Program-made: the position numbers and the translations under genes
Assembly: GCA_016935365.1 (NCBI GenBank)
Contig: JAFGRB010000021.1
Span: 1-35,560, forward strand
DNA: 35,560 bases
Source: Deltaproteobacteria bacterium
Lineage (GTDB): Bacteria > Myxococcota > B64-G9
Reading direction: 5' to 3'
Shown: positions 16,989 through 25,736 of the stretch, one piece after another
Numbering within the stretch: the stretch's first letter is position 1
How the letters are laid out: every line of letters begins with the position of its first letter
The notes under the pieces: model-generated
Told to the model about the DNA's origin: nothing
Database searches by the model: none
The model's input: only the letters and a program-made list of their open reading frames with translations

Positions 16989-17824
16989 CCCTCGGCGTCT
17001 GACGCCTCGCTCCGAATCGCCTCATCGACGCGCCTGACCTCGTCTAGCAAGCCGGGAAGCGTTTCAAGCGCGATCATGTTGGGTCCGTCGCACGGAGCCC
17101 GGTCCGGATCGTCGTGCACCTCGACGAAGAGCGCATCGATCCCCACGGCGGTCGCCGCCCTGGCCAGAGGCGCGACGAGTTCCCTGCAGCCGCCCGTCCT
17201 GTCCCCCAGGCCGCCCGGCGCCTGGACCGAGTGGGTTGCATCGAAGATCACCGGGTAGCCGGTCTCGCGCATGACGACCAGGGAGCGCATGTCCACGACC
17301 AGGCGATGATAGCCGAAAGCGCTGCCCCTCTCGGTCAGCAAGATCTGCCGATTGCCCGTGCTCTCGATCTTGTGGACGATGTGAATCGCGTCCTCCGGAG
17401 ACAAGAGCTGTCCCTTCTTCACGTTGACAGGCTTACCGCTGTGGGCGGCCGCCAGGATCAGATCGGTCTGCCGGCACAGGAATGCCGGGATCTGGAGCGC
17501 GTCGACGACCTCGGCGGCAGGCGCGACCTGGCAAACCTCATGCACGTCGGTGAGCACCGCGACACCGAGCTCCCGCCGCGCCGCCTCCAGGATCCGCAGT
17601 CCCGCCTCGAGACCCGGGCCCCGATACGCGTCGATGGAGGTCCGATTCGCCTTATCGTAGCTGGACTTCAAGACGAAAGGCACACCGGCGTCGCGCGCGA
17701 TCGTCTGGACCTCTTCTCCGATGCGAAGGAGATGCGCCCGACTCTCGATTACACACGGCCCGGCCACCAGCACGAGCCCCTGCCCCGCGCCGATCTCGAC
17801 TCCACCGACAAGCACTGGGCTCAT
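16985..17824 (-). CDS. kdsA: 3-deoxy-D-manno-octulosonate 8-phosphate synthase
   Basis: KdsA condenses phosphoenolpyruvate with D-arabinose 5-phosphate to make Kdo 8-phosphate, in the cytoplasm. The 279-residue length is normal. Characteristic stretches are VAGPCVIES (residues 20-28), [41 protein letters not shown] and CDGPNM. Cys24 in AGPC is where metal-dependent (class II, Aquifex-type) enzymes have their metal ligand and E. coli-type enzymes have Asn, so this is predicted to be a metal-requiring enzyme. It overlaps kdsB upstream and the CgeB-like gene downstream by 4 bases each. Being next to kdsB inside a glycan operon suggests a dedicated Kdo supply for the surface polysaccharide, though it may be the only copy and serve lipid A-core as well. 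Confidence 0.96.
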   Translation of the reverse strand: MSPVLVGGVEIGAGQGLVLVAGPCVIESRAHLLRIGEEVQTIARDAGVPFVLKSSYDKANRTSIDAYRGPGLEAGLRILEAARRELGVAVLTDVHEVCQVAPAAEVVDALQIPAFLCRQTDLILAAAHSGKPVNVKKGQLLSPEDAIHIVHKIESTGNRQILLTERGSAFGYHRLVVDMRSLVVMRETGYPVIFDATHSVQAPGGLGDRTGGCRELVAPLARAATAVGIDALFVEVHDDPDRAPCDGPNMIALETLPGLLDEVRRVDEAIRSEASDAEG

Positions 17825-18558
17825 TCCGCACCTCGCATTCTCTTCCGCACCCTCTCGAGCTGCTCGAGTGTATCGACGCTTAGCGAATCGTATGCCGTCT
17901 CGACGACCTTGATGCGATGACCGCTCTCGAGCACCCGCAGCTGCTCCAGCCCCTCGGACAGCTCGAGAGGCGTGGGCGCGAGGTCCGCGATCTCGAGCAG
18001 CAGAGCCCGCCGGTATCCATACAGACCGATGTGCTTGTAGAGAGGCTGCTGGGACCCGATCCGCCGGTGAGGGATCGCGCTCCTCGAGAAGTACAAGGCG
18101 AAACCGCTCTGGTCTGCAACCACCTTGACCACGTTCGTGTCTGTCATCTCCTGCTCGCGCTCGATGCGCTTCGCAGCGGTCGTCATCTGGATGGCCCCGC
18201 CCTCGCGCAGCGGTTCGATGACGGCCTCGATCGTCCGCGGGTCGATCATCGGCTCGTCACCCTGCAGGTTGACCACGATGTCCGCACGCATCTGCCCGGC
18301 CACGGCTGCGACGCGGTCCGTCCCGCTGGCCAGGTCCGAAGCGGTCAGGGCGACCACTCCCCCAAACGACTCGACCGCATTGGCGATCCGCGCATCGTCC
18401 GTGGCCACGAGCACCGCCTCGATACCGCGGACCGCCCGAGCACGACGGTAGACGTGCTCGATCAGCGGCCGGCCCTCGATCTCGGCGAGTGCCTTGCCCG
18501 GAAAACGGGAGGATTCGTATCGAGCCGGGATGACGATGATCACGCCTTCATCGAGCAC
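17821..18558 (-). CDS. kdsB: 3-deoxy-manno-octulosonate cytidylyltransferase
   Basis: KdsB activates Kdo with CTP to CMP-Kdo. The nucleotide-binding N-terminus [18 protein letters not shown], the IEHVYRRA region, [11 protein letters not shown] and [10 protein letters not shown] are family motifs. I use the GTG at 18558 (245 residues, close to the E. coli length of 248) because AGGGG lies 9 bases upstream; a GTG at 18543 would also fit and gives 240 residues. The frame is open to 18618, but that extension (PRRPWRGNWPPF) is not KdsB-like. The gene starts within the end of the uncharacterised upstream gene and ends overlapping kdsA by ATGA. Confidence 0.95.
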   Translation of the reverse strand: MLDEGVIIVIPARYESSRFPGKALAEIEGRPLIEHVYRRARAVRGIEAVLVATDDARIANAVESFGGVVALTASDLASGTDRVAAVAGQMRADIVVNLQGDEPMIDPRTIEAVIEPLREGGAIQMTTAAKRIEREQEMTDTNVVKVVADQSGFALYFSRSAIPHRRIGSQQPLYKHIGLYGYRRALLLEIADLAPTPLELSEGLEQLRVLESGHRIKVVETAYDSLSVDTLEQLERVRKRMRGAE

Positions 18559-19231
18559 GGCTGTATGCCCCTTCGTGAAAGGCGGCCAGTTCCCGCGCCA
18601 GGGCCTCCGCGGCAGCATCTTGATCGGGATACAGGTCCGCGATGCGCTCCAGCTTCTCCTGCCAGTGCGCCGATCGTGGATCTTCGGGACCGGATCCCGT
18701 CGGCCTCGACACGGCCCTCGTCGACATCGCTTGCAGCGGCGTATCGAAATGATAGTGGTGCAACATGCCCAGACCCAGGCTGAGGAGATCGGGCTGCGCG
18801 GCGATCAACTTCTTCCCCTTGCAGAGGAGCAAGGCCCTGACCAGAGTGCTGAAGAAGTCCGGAAAGCGCCCTCCGGGCAGTCCGACGAACCCGGTTTGCG
18901 GGCGCCCATCGAAGTCGAAGCCGATCACCTGCACCTCAACACCTGCGGGCTGGGACCTCTGGAACTCGAGGATCGCGTGCGCAGACCGGTCCCCCAGCGC
19001 ACCGGCGAGAATCGTGACGTCCGGTGTTGGCTGTTCCTTCGATCCGAACCGCCGTCGCCATTGCCGAAGCTCGAATGCTCGCGCATCCGGTTCGAGCCAC
19101 CGGAGTGCATTTCTCGCCATCTTGAGACCGATGGCCTCGAGCCGGTCGACCGGCCCGCTCCCGAGCGAGCGCTCGGTCTGCTCCATGCATGCGCTCCACG
19201 CCCCGAGCGTGTCCCGGATCCGCCACCTCAT
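18548..19231 (-). CDS. Uncharacterised protein between rfbB and kdsB
   Basis: A 227-residue protein I do not recognise with certainty. The middle (about residues 70-165) has a Rossmann-like pattern: VTILAGALGD, a helix with AHAILEFQR, a strand VEVQVIGFDFDGRP, and later LLCKGKKLIAAQPDLLSLGLG followed by HHYHFD. This recalls the N-terminal half of a GT-B glycosyltransferase, but no donor-binding C-terminal half follows; instead there is a short charged helical tail. It could be a truncated glycosyltransferase or an accessory protein. The ATG at 19231 lies 3 bases after the rfbB stop, and the 3' end overlaps kdsB, so it is expressed with the sugar-nucleotide genes. There are no membrane segments or signal peptide. 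Confidence 0.6.
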   Translation of the reverse strand: MRWRIRDTLGAWSACMEQTERSLGSGPVDRLEAIGLKMARNALRWLEPDARAFELRQWRRRFGSKEQPTPDVTILAGALGDRSAHAILEFQRSQPAGVEVQVIGFDFDGRPQTGFVGLPGGRFPDFFSTLVRALLLCKGKKLIAAQPDLLSLGLGMLHHYHFDTPLQAMSTRAVSRPTGSGPEDPRSAHWQEKLERIADLYPDQDAAAEALARELAAFHEGAYSRAR

Positions 19232-19234
19232 CGC

Positions 19235-20293
19235 TCACCGGCCCGCGTAGTTCAGCTCGTAGAAGCGCAGGTACTCGCCCGAGACGACCCGCTCGATCCA
19301 GTCCCCGTGATCGAGGTACCAGCGCACGGTCCGCGCCAGCCCTTCCTCGAAGTCGATCTGCGCCTGCCAGCCGAGCTCGCGCTGGATCCGGCTCGCGTCC
19401 ATGGCGTAGCGCCGGTCGTGGCCGGGCCGATCGGTCACGTGCCGGATGAGCGGCTCGCCGATCCCGGCGTCGCCCGTCTCGCGGGCCAGGATGGCGAGCA
19501 GCATCTCGACCACCTCGATGTTCTCGCGCTCGCCCCGGCCGCCGACGTGGTAGACCTCCCCGGGCCGGCCCTTCTGCAGCACCAGCGCGATCGCCCGGCA
19601 GTGGTCCTCGACGTGCAGCCAGTCGCGCACCTGCCGGCCGTCCCCGTAGACCGGGAGCGGCTCGTGGCGGAGCGCGTTGCGGATCATGAGCGGGATGAGC
19701 TTCTCGGGGAGCTGGTAGGGGCCGTAGTTGTTCGAGCAGCGGGTGGTGCAGGCCGGCAGCCCGTGGGTCGTGCAGCTCGCGGCCACGAGCAGGTCCGCGG
19801 CCGCCTTGGAGGCCGCGTAGGGATTGCGGGGCCTGAGCGGGTCCTGCTCGCGGAAGGCCTGCTCGCCCGGCCCGAGCGAGCCGTAGACCTCGTCGGTCGA
19901 GATCTGGACGAAGCGCTTGCCGGCAGCCCAGCGCCCGCCGCGCTGCCAGTGCGCCCGGCAGGCGTCCAGCAGGGTTTGGGTGCCGAGCACGTTGGTCTGC
20001 AAGAAGACGCCCGGGTCCTGGATCGAGCGGTCCACGTGGGTCTCGGCCGCGAAGTTGACCACCGCGTCGAAGTCCCGCTCCGCGAACAGCGCATCGAGCG
20101 CTTCGCGATCGGCGATGTCGCCCCGGACGAAGGAGAAGCGCCCTCGGCCTTCCAGGCCCTCGAGGTTCTCGAGGTTGCCGGCGTAGGTCAGCTTGTCCAG
20201 CCCGACGATGCGGGAGTCCGGCCGGGCCGCCAGCAGGAAATGGATGAAGTTGCTTCCGATGAAGCCGGCCGCACCGGTGACGAGCAGCTTCAC
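19235..20293 (-). CDS. rfbB: dTDP-glucose 4,6-dehydratase
   Basis: RfbB (RmlB) makes dTDP-4-keto-6-deoxyglucose, the second step of dTDP-L-rhamnose synthesis. It is 352 residues, the normal size. The NAD-binding motif is GAAGFIGS at residues 7-14, the catalytic STDE follows at 132-135 and the YxxxK pair is Tyr159/Lys163 in YAASK. RCSNNYGPYQ and the LHVEDHC segment are typical of the family. The start is the GTG at 20293, which overlaps the rfbD stop in GTGA. The frame continues upstream only as a shadow of rfbD. Confidence 0.96.
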   Translation of the reverse strand: MKLLVTGAAGFIGSNFIHFLLAARPDSRIVGLDKLTYAGNLENLEGLEGRGRFSFVRGDIADREALDALFAERDFDAVVNFAAETHVDRSIQDPGVFLQTNVLGTQTLLDACRAHWQRGGRWAAGKRFVQISTDEVYGSLGPGEQAFREQDPLRPRNPYAASKAAADLLVAASCTTHGLPACTTRCSNNYGPYQLPEKLIPLMIRNALRHEPLPVYGDGRQVRDWLHVEDHCRAIALVLQKGRPGEVYHVGGRGERENIEVVEMLLAILARETGDAGIGEPLIRHVTDRPGHDRRYAMDASRIQRELGWQAQIDFEEGLARTVRWYLDHGDWIERVVSGEYLRFYELNYAGR

Positions 20294-21141
20294 TTCAGGG
20301 CTCCGATCTCCTCGAGGAAGCGCTCGGTGGCGTCCTTCCAGTCGGGCATCTCGTAGCCCAGGATCTCCTGGAGGGGAAAGCTGTCCATGGCCGAGAAGCG
20401 CGGCCGCTCGGCCGGGGACGGAAAGGCGCTCGAGTCCACCGGCACCACCCAGGCGTCGAGCCCGGCGCGGTCCACGATCCGCTTGGCCCAGTCGAAACGG
20501 CTGCAGTGGCCGCTGTTGGTCAGGTGGTACAGGCCGTAGGCGCCGGTGTCCAGCAAGGCCAGCACGGCCGGCGCCAGGTCCACGGTGTAGGACGGGCTCG
20601 AGACCTGGTCCTTGACGATCTTGATCTCGGAGTTCTCCTCGGCCCAGCGGATGACCTTTCGGGCGAAGCTGTCGCCGTTCGCGCCGAAGACCCAGCTCAG
20701 GCGCACGATGAAGTGGCGCCGGCACAGGGTCCGCACGAACTGCTCGCCGAGCAGCTTGGAACGCCCGTAGTAGCTCAGCGGCCTGGGCTGCTCGGCGATG
20801 CCGTAGAGCTCGGTCTTGCGGCCGTCGAAGACGTAGTCGCTCGAGAAGTGCATCAGCGGGACGCCGTGCTCCTCGGCCGCGATGGCCAGGTTGCGCGGGC
20901 CGATGGCGTTGGCCAGGCAGGCCGCGGACCGCTCGCGCTCGGCCCGGTCCACGTCGTTGTATGCGGCGCAGTTGATCACCGCGCCGAGCTTCTCCGCCTC
21001 GAAGACCTTCCGGACGGCGCTCAGATCGGAGACATCCAGGCGCTTGCGGCTGCAGGCGAGCGTGTCGACGCCCCGGCGCGCGCAGAGCTTCAGCAGGTCC
21101 TGCCCCAGCTGGCCGGCCGCTCCGGTGATCAGAATCCGCAT
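20290..21141 (-). CDS. rfbD: dTDP-4-dehydrorhamnose reductase
   Basis: RfbD (RmlD) carries out the last, NAD(P)H-dependent reduction to dTDP-L-rhamnose. It is an extended short-chain dehydrogenase of 283 residues with GAAGQLGQD at residues 7-15, NCAAYNDVDRAE, SSDYVFDG around 100-107 and the catalytic Tyr125/Lys129 in YGRSK. RLSWVFG and the C-terminal RPRFSAMDS region agree with the family. It lies one base after the rfbC stop and overlaps rfbB. The gene order rfbA-C-D-B is complete, so the strain can make dTDP-L-rhamnose from glucose 1-phosphate and dTTP. Confidence 0.96.
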   Translation of the reverse strand: MRILITGAAGQLGQDLLKLCARRGVDTLACSRKRLDVSDLSAVRKVFEAEKLGAVINCAAYNDVDRAERERSAACLANAIGPRNLAIAAEEHGVPLMHFSSDYVFDGRKTELYGIAEQPRPLSYYGRSKLLGEQFVRTLCRRHFIVRLSWVFGANGDSFARKVIRWAEENSEIKIVKDQVSSPSYTVDLAPAVLALLDTGAYGLYHLTNSGHCSRFDWAKRIVDRAGLDAWVVPVDSSAFPSPAERPRFSAMDSFPLQEILGYEMPDWKDATERFLEEIGALK

Positions 21142-21142
21142 C

Positions 21143-21724
21143 TCAGCTCTCCTCCGGCTCGAAGCGAAACGCGAGCTCTTCCAGCGCGGGCAGGTTCCGG
21201 TCCCGGTCGCTGAGCAAGGGGCGGCTGCCCGGCTCGAGCGGCCAGTCGATGCCCAGCTGCGGATCGCACCACAGCAGGCCGCCCTCGTCGCCTGGATCGT
21301 GGTAAGCCGAGCACTTGTAGGCCAGCTCGGCCTCCTCGCTCAGGGTCAAGAATCCGTGCGCCAGACCGGCCGGGATGTAGAGCATGGCCCGCTCGTCCGC
21401 GTCCAGCGTGAGGCCGAACCACTCGCCCTCGGTGGGCGAGCCCCGGCGCAGATCGACCGCCACGTCGAAGACCCTGCCGAGCAGCACCCGGATCAGCTTG
21501 GCCTGGGGACGGCGGCGCTGGAAGTGGAGGCCTCGCAGGGTGCCGCGGCGAGATCGGGAGTGGTTGTCCTGGACGAAGTCCGCCTCGATGCCCAGCGCGG
21601 CGAAGTCCCTGCGGTTCCAGGTCTCCAGGAAGAAGCCGCGGGCGTCTTCGAAGACCCGCGGCCGGATCACGAGCACGCCCGGCAGCGAGCTGCGCTCGGC
21701 GCTGAACTTGGCTGTCCCGCTCAC
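21143..21724 (-). CDS. rfbC: dTDP-4-dehydrorhamnose 3,5-epimerase
   Basis: RfbC (RmlC) epimerises C3 and C5 of dTDP-4-keto-6-deoxyglucose. The cupin-fold protein of 193 residues shows [25 protein letters not shown] with the catalytic His, [27 protein letters not shown] and [20 protein letters not shown] closes the domain. The start is the GTG at 21724, overlapping the rfbA stop in GTGA. The much longer open frame upstream is only the shadow of rfbA. It is between rfbA and rfbD in a complete rhamnose set. Confidence 0.96.
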   Translation of the reverse strand: MSGTAKFSAERSSLPGVLVIRPRVFEDARGFFLETWNRRDFAALGIEADFVQDNHSRSRRGTLRGLHFQRRRPQAKLIRVLLGRVFDVAVDLRRGSPTEGEWFGLTLDADERAMLYIPAGLAHGFLTLSEEAELAYKCSAYHDPGDEGGLLWCDPQLGIDWPLEPGSRPLLSDRDRNLPALEELAFRFEPEES

Positions 21725-22596
21725 GGCCGCGCCTCGCGGGCGATGTCTTCCAGGTAGCGGCCGTAGTCCGTGCCGGCCTGCGCGCTCGCCAGCGCGAGCA
21801 GCTCGCGCGCGCCGATGTAGCCGTTGCGGAAGGCGATCTCCTCCAGGCAGGCGATGTAGTAGCCCTGGCGGCGCTGGATCGCCTGGACGAAGTTGGCCGC
21901 CTCCAGCAGCCCCTCGCAGGTGCCCGTGTCCAGCCAGGCCAGGCCGCGCCCGAGCAGCTCCACGCGCAGCTCGCCCGCATCCAGGTAGCTCCGGTTGAGA
22001 TCGGTGATCTCGAGCTCGCCGCGCTGCGAGGGCATGAGCGCGCGCGCCCTGTCCACCACCCGGCCGTCGTAGAAGTACAGCCCCGGCACCGCCCAGTGGG
22101 AGCGGGGCTCGGCGGGCTTCTCCTCCAGGGAGACGGCCCGGCCCCGGTCGTCGACCTCGACCACCCCGAATGCGCTCGCGTCCTTGACGTAGTAGCCGAA
22201 GATCAGCGCGCCCCGCTCGAGCTCCGCGGCCCGCCGCAGGATCTGCGTCAGGCTCTGGCCGTAGAAGACGTTGTCGCCCAGCACCAGGGCCACCGGCGAG
22301 CCGTCGATGAAGGTCTCGCCCAGCAAAAAGGCGTCGGCCAGGCCGCGGGGTTGCGGCTGGGACCGGTAGTCGAAGCGCAGGCCCAGCAGCTCGCCGTCTC
22401 CGAGCAGGCGCTGGTAGGCGGGCAGGTCCTCGGGCGTGGAGATGATCAGGATCTCGCGGATCCCGGCCAGCATGAGCACCGACAGGGGGTAGTAGATCAT
22501 CGGCTTGTCGTAGACGGGCAGCAACTGCTTGGAGACCGACCGGGTCACCGGGTAGAGCCGCGTGCCCAGGCCGCCGGCCAGGATGATGCCTTTCAT
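21721..22596 (-). CDS. rfbA: Glucose-1-phosphate thymidylyltransferase
   Basis: RfbA (RmlA) makes dTDP-glucose from dTTP and glucose 1-phosphate, the first and feedback-controlled step of rhamnose synthesis. The 291-residue protein begins [18 protein letters not shown] and contains [35 protein letters not shown] and [14 protein letters not shown], all family hallmarks. I start at the ATG at 22596; the frame can be extended to a TTG at 22632, but the extension is not conserved-looking. No good ribosome site precedes the ATG. It is first in the eight-gene operon that supplies dTDP-rhamnose and CMP-Kdo. Confidence 0.96.
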   Translation of the reverse strand: MKGIILAGGLGTRLYPVTRSVSKQLLPVYDKPMIYYPLSVLMLAGIREILIISTPEDLPAYQRLLGDGELLGLRFDYRSQPQPRGLADAFLLGETFIDGSPVALVLGDNVFYGQSLTQILRRAAELERGALIFGYYVKDASAFGVVEVDDRGRAVSLEEKPAEPRSHWAVPGLYFYDGRVVDRARALMPSQRGELEITDLNRSYLDAGELRVELLGRGLAWLDTGTCEGLLEAANFVQAIQRRQGYYIACLEEIAFRNGYIGARELLALASAQAGTDYGRYLEDIAREARP

Positions 22597-22640
22597 GCCA
22601 CGCTTGTATGTTACCGGCAGCGGGTAAGTCAAGCCACTGG
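22597..22640 (-). promoter_or_regulatory. Predicted rfbA promoter, possibly leaderless
   Basis: On the minus strand TTGACT (22632-22627) is followed after 18 bases by TACAAG (22608-22603), a plausible sigma-70-like promoter. Its expected start point falls within a few bases of the rfbA ATG at 22596, and no Shine-Dalgarno sequence is seen, so a leaderless transcript is possible. This is inference from sequence only. Confidence 0.4.
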
Positions 22641-22718
22641 GAGGGCGAAGCCCTGGGAATAGAGGCGGACACGAATCGGCAAGCCCTGAAAGGGCGAAAA
22701 AGCGCCCTTTCAGGGCTT
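22641..22718. repeat. Palindromic repeats in the spacer before rfbA
   Basis: A perfect 16-base inverted repeat has arms at 22681-22696 and 22703-22718 (outer sequence AAGCCCTGAAAGGGCG) around a 6-base loop. A smaller GGGC-GAA-GCCC palindrome lies at 22643-22653 and matches the one at 96-106 in the opposite sense. The large hairpin is 12 bases beyond the stop of the minus-strand gene at 22730 and could end that eight-gene transcript. The T-run is in the loop rather than after the stem, so it looks more like a REP-type element than a textbook terminator. Confidence 0.65.
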
Positions 22719-22729
22719 GGCGCTGCAGA

Positions 22730-23365
22730 TCACAGGACAGCTCGAATACCGAAGGTGATCATTGCGGCCGCGGCCAGGCAGAAGGGCCGGCGCTGCCAAA
22801 GCCAGGACCAGGGACCCCTTCCGTGCTCGTAGCGCTCACGCCGCAACACGGCGTCCAGGCCGAACCAGGCCGCGGCCCAGACCGGAAGCTGCAGGAGGAA
22901 GCCCGACGCGCCCGGCTGCATCCCGGCGCTGGAGCGGAAGCGCAGCAAGGCCTGGGCGAGACCGGCCGTGCCCAGACAGGCGACAAGCGCGACGCCGACC
23001 GCCAGCCCGAGCTGCAGCCGCGCGTCGGTCCAGTGCCTGCCCGCCCGCCGATCGCCGAGCGCCAGCACGGCCCCGGCCAGCCCGAGCCCGGCCGCGGGCC
23101 CCAGGGGCCAGGCGCTCTGCAGGCCGCGGTCCAGGCCAGCCGGCAGGCTCGAGAGCAGCAGCAGCACGGCCAGCAGCACCAGGGCCCGATCGCGCCGCAG
23201 CCCGCCCGGCGGAGCCGCCGCGGCCAGAGACGGCAAGCAGGCCAGCGCGAGCAGCGCGGCCGCCACCACGAGCGTCTGGGCGGACGGCACCGGGCCCGTG
23301 CAGCAGGCGCCGGCCAGCAGGGCCGCCAGGCAGATCTCGGCCAGACCGGACGCTCGAGCGCTCAC
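22730..23365 (-). CDS. Small multi-spanning membrane protein
   Basis: A 211-residue, very hydrophobic protein with about five or six predicted membrane segments (for example [65 protein letters not shown]) and a basic cytoplasmic-looking tail. I do not recognise a family. The GTG at 23365 overlaps the stop of the O-antigen ligase-like gene in GTGA. The segment QALLRF after a helix resembles the front half of some O-antigen ligase/polymerase proteins, so it could be a split or duplicated partner of its neighbour. It is the last gene of the operon and is followed by a strong inverted repeat. Confidence 0.65.
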   Translation of the reverse strand: MSARASGLAEICLAALLAGACCTGPVPSAQTLVVAAALLALACLPSLAAAAPPGGLRRDRALVLLAVLLLLSSLPAGLDRGLQSAWPLGPAAGLGLAGAVLALGDRRAGRHWTDARLQLGLAVGVALVACLGTAGLAQALLRFRSSAGMQPGASGFLLQLPVWAAAWFGLDAVLRRERYEHGRGPWSWLWQRRPFCLAAAAMITFGIRAVL

Positions 23366-24642
23366 GGCGCCTCCGGCTGCGATCCGATCCGCGCGCAGGC
23401 GAGAGAGGCGCCCATGGTGAAGTAGAGCGCGAAGATCACCTCGCCGTCGAAGAAGGGATCGTGGAACAGGCCGACCACCAGAAAGGCGCACGCCGCCGCG
23501 GCCGAGCCGCGGACGAAGCCCCGCAGCCAGGGATCTCGTCCCCTCGCCCGCGAGACGCCGGCCGCGGCCCGGAAGTAGGCGGCGAAGAGCAGACACAGGG
23601 CCACCGCGCCCAGGGCGCCGCACTCGGCCAGGAAGCTGAGCAGGTTGCTGTGGGCCCAGGCGAGCGTGCCCTTGAAGCGCTCCATGCCGGACTGGACGCG
23701 CCGCAGCTCGGTAAGGCGCCCGACGTCGCGCTGGAAGCCGCCGTAGCCGATGCCGGTCAGGGGCTGCTCCGCCGCCAGGTCCAGGGCGCTGTGCCAGATG
23801 GCCAGCCGGCCCCAGTCGTGCTTGCCCGCAAAGCTGCGATCGAAGCGCTCCGGCAGGAGGCGCGGCAGCAGGACCAGCGCCCCGGCCGCGAGCAGCAGCA
23901 GCAGCGCGAGCCCGGCCCGCCTCCACTTGCCGGCCGGCAGCCGCAGCACGGCCAGGACGGACAGCGCGCAGGCCGCGGCCAGCGGCGCGGCCCGGGTCCA
24001 GGTCGACAGCAGGCCGGCGGCCAGCAGGCCGGCCGCGACGAGCAGCGCGAAGCGCCGGCGCCAGCCGACCGGCTCCAGGATCCAGCCCGCCACCCAGCAG
24101 AGCGGAAAGAGCAGGCTGTGGGCCAGGGTCAGCCGGCTGAAGAACAGCCCCACCGCCCCGTAGAAGCCGGGCGTACCCGGCGCGGGCTCGATGAGCTTCG
24201 CGATCCCGGGATGCAGCCAAGGGCCCAGGGGGTAGCTGCCGGTCAAGGTCTGAAAGACGGCGAAGCAGGCCACGCCGCAAGCCAGGCCCACCGCGCCGAT
24301 CAGGCCGCGGCGCAGCGCGCTCGCGTCGGCGAGGTGATAGGCGACGAAGAAGGCCAGGATCACCCAGAAAGACGTGGCCGCCCGGAAGGACGGCACCGGC
24401 CGCGGTGCGAGCAGCAAGGACAGACCGATGGCGGCGAGCAGGAAGCCGAAGGCGAAGTCCATCGGGCTCGGCGCCCAGCGCCTTCGGAGCAGCAGCAGGC
24501 CGATCAGCACGGCCGTGCCCGCCACGACCGCCGCCTGCATGCCGAAGATCGAGCACGGCAGGGACCAGGCGAGAAGCGCGGCAGCCCAGCTCCCGGCCCT
24601 CGAGAGCCGCGCCTCCCAGACAGGGGCGCGAGGCGCGCTCAT
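23362..24642 (-). CDS. O-antigen ligase/polymerase family membrane protein (Wzy_C type)
   Basis: A 426-residue polytopic protein with about ten hydrophobic segments and the large periplasmic loop typical of WaaL/Wzy. The Wzy_C signature is visible: a helix with STWTRAA, then RLAIWHSALDLAAEQPLTGIGYGGF, and after the loop AHSNLLSFLAECGALG, where the family has H-N-x-x-L..E.G..G. WaaL ligases join undecaprenyl-linked glycan to lipid A-core in the periplasm; related Wzy proteins polymerise repeats. Because the nearby export system is ABC-type, which needs no Wzy, a ligase role is the more economical reading, but sequence alone does not settle this. The ATG at 24642 overlaps the LptG-like stop by ATGA. 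Confidence 0.85.
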   Translation of the reverse strand: MSAPRAPVWEARLSRAGSWAAALLAWSLPCSIFGMQAAVVAGTAVLIGLLLLRRRWAPSPMDFAFGFLLAAIGLSLLLAPRPVPSFRAATSFWVILAFFVAYHLADASALRRGLIGAVGLACGVACFAVFQTLTGSYPLGPWLHPGIAKLIEPAPGTPGFYGAVGLFFSRLTLAHSLLFPLCWVAGWILEPVGWRRRFALLVAAGLLAAGLLSTWTRAAPLAAACALSVLAVLRLPAGKWRRAGLALLLLLAAGALVLLPRLLPERFDRSFAGKHDWGRLAIWHSALDLAAEQPLTGIGYGGFQRDVGRLTELRRVQSGMERFKGTLAWAHSNLLSFLAECGALGAVALCLLFAAYFRAAAGVSRARGRDPWLRGFVRGSAAAACAFLVVGLFHDPFFDGEVIFALYFTMGASLACARIGSQPEAP

Positions 24643-25736
24643 CGCCGGGCCCTCCACCGCAGCGCGCGCCAGGTCCAGGCGAGCGCCGCGGCCAGCCCGA
24701 GCACGGCCACCGGCAGCCAGGCGCCGACCGCCGGGTGCAGCGCGCCGCCGGCCACGGCCGATCGCCCCACCGCGATCAGGAAGTAGGCTGCGAAGCACAA
24801 GCCCGCTGCCAGCAGGATGGCCCCGGCGGCGGTCCGGCGGCTCGAGGGCGAGATGAGGAAGGGCAAGACCAGCACGAGCAGCACGAGACCCGCCAGGGGG
24901 TATGCGAAGCGCAGGTGCATCTCGAGCAGGTACTCGTCCGCCCTCAGACCCCGGCTGCGCAGGGCGTCGGCCGTGGCGCCGAGATCGAAAAGCGACTTCT
25001 GGGCGGGCCTGCCGGACAGGTCCCGAAAGCGCTCGGGACCCACCTGCCAGTCGAGCTGCGCGTCGCGCTGCAGCCGGTGGCCGCAGAGCGCCCCCCGGTC
25101 GAAGACCCGGGTCTCGGCGACCGCAGCCCGCCAGCCGTCGCGGCCGTGGCGCACGTCGGACATGTCCTGGCGGCGCGAGACGCGGAAGCCCGCATCCAGA
25201 TCGAGCACCATGGCGCTCGAGAGCCTGCGGCCGTCTTCCGATCTCCGGCCCACGCGGAACAGCCGCCCGCCCTCGCCCTGGAACCAGAGGTGGGTCCGGA
25301 AGAAGCGCCAGCTCGAGTCGATCCGGCCCAGGCGCGTCTTCATCAGGCGCTCCATCCCATCGGTGGCCGGAGGCACGAGGCACTCGCTCAGCAGCAGCAG
25401 AAGCCCCGCGCCCAGAAGCCCCAGCGCCGCGACCGGGCGCAGCAGCCTGGCGGGCCCGATGCCGGCCGCGGCCAGGGCGCGCAGCTCGTGCCTGCGGCCC
25501 AGGCTGGAAAACGCCACGCAGCAGCCCGCGAGCATGGACACCGGGAGCAGCAGGTGGGCGAGCCCGGGCAGCCTGTATGCGTAATACAGCGCCAGCTCGG
25601 CTGCATCGGCCTGCGAGGCCAGCAAGCGGCCGGCCGACTCCAGGAAGTCCAGCGCCAGGACCAGCGCCAGCAGGGCGCCGAGGCAAGCGGCGACCGCGCG
25701 CGCGCAGCAGACGAGCAGCATGCGGTCCAGGATCAC
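24639..25736 (-). CDS. lptG: LptG-like LPS export permease (YjgP/YjgQ family)
   Basis: A 365-residue member of the YjgP/YjgQ family: three N-terminal membrane helices, a periplasmic beta-jellyroll-like region (about residues 130-270) and three C-terminal helices. The coupling-helix segment ELRALAAAGIGPARLLRP, which contacts the LptB ATPase, is clear. With LptF and LptB it would extract LPS from the inner membrane. The GTG at 25736 overlaps the stop of the upstream permease in GTGA. LptF and LptG are similar folds; I assign G to the second gene by order and by its N-terminal MILDRMLL start, so the F/G assignment is less sure than the family. Confidence 0.85.
   Translation of the reverse strand: MILDRMLLVCCARAVAACLGALLALVLALDFLESAGRLLASQADAAELALYYAYRLPGLAHLLLPVSMLAGCCVAFSSLGRRHELRALAAAGIGPARLLRPVAALGLLGAGLLLLLSECLVPPATDGMERLMKTRLGRIDSSWRFFRTHLWFQGEGGRLFRVGRRSEDGRRLSSAMVLDLDAGFRVSRRQDMSDVRHGRDGWRAAVAETRVFDRGALCGHRLQRDAQLDWQVGPERFRDLSGRPAQKSLFDLGATADALRSRGLRADEYLLEMHLRFAYPLAGLVLLVLVLPFLISPSSRRTAAGAILLAAGLCFAAYFLIAVGRSAVAGGALHPAVGAWLPVAVLGLAAALAWTWRALRWRARR

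Noticed and set aside
22681..22718. Classical rho-independent terminator
   Set aside because: The stem is perfect but the T-run (minus strand) is in the loop rather than after the stem, so it is recorded as a palindromic repeat with possible terminator activity.
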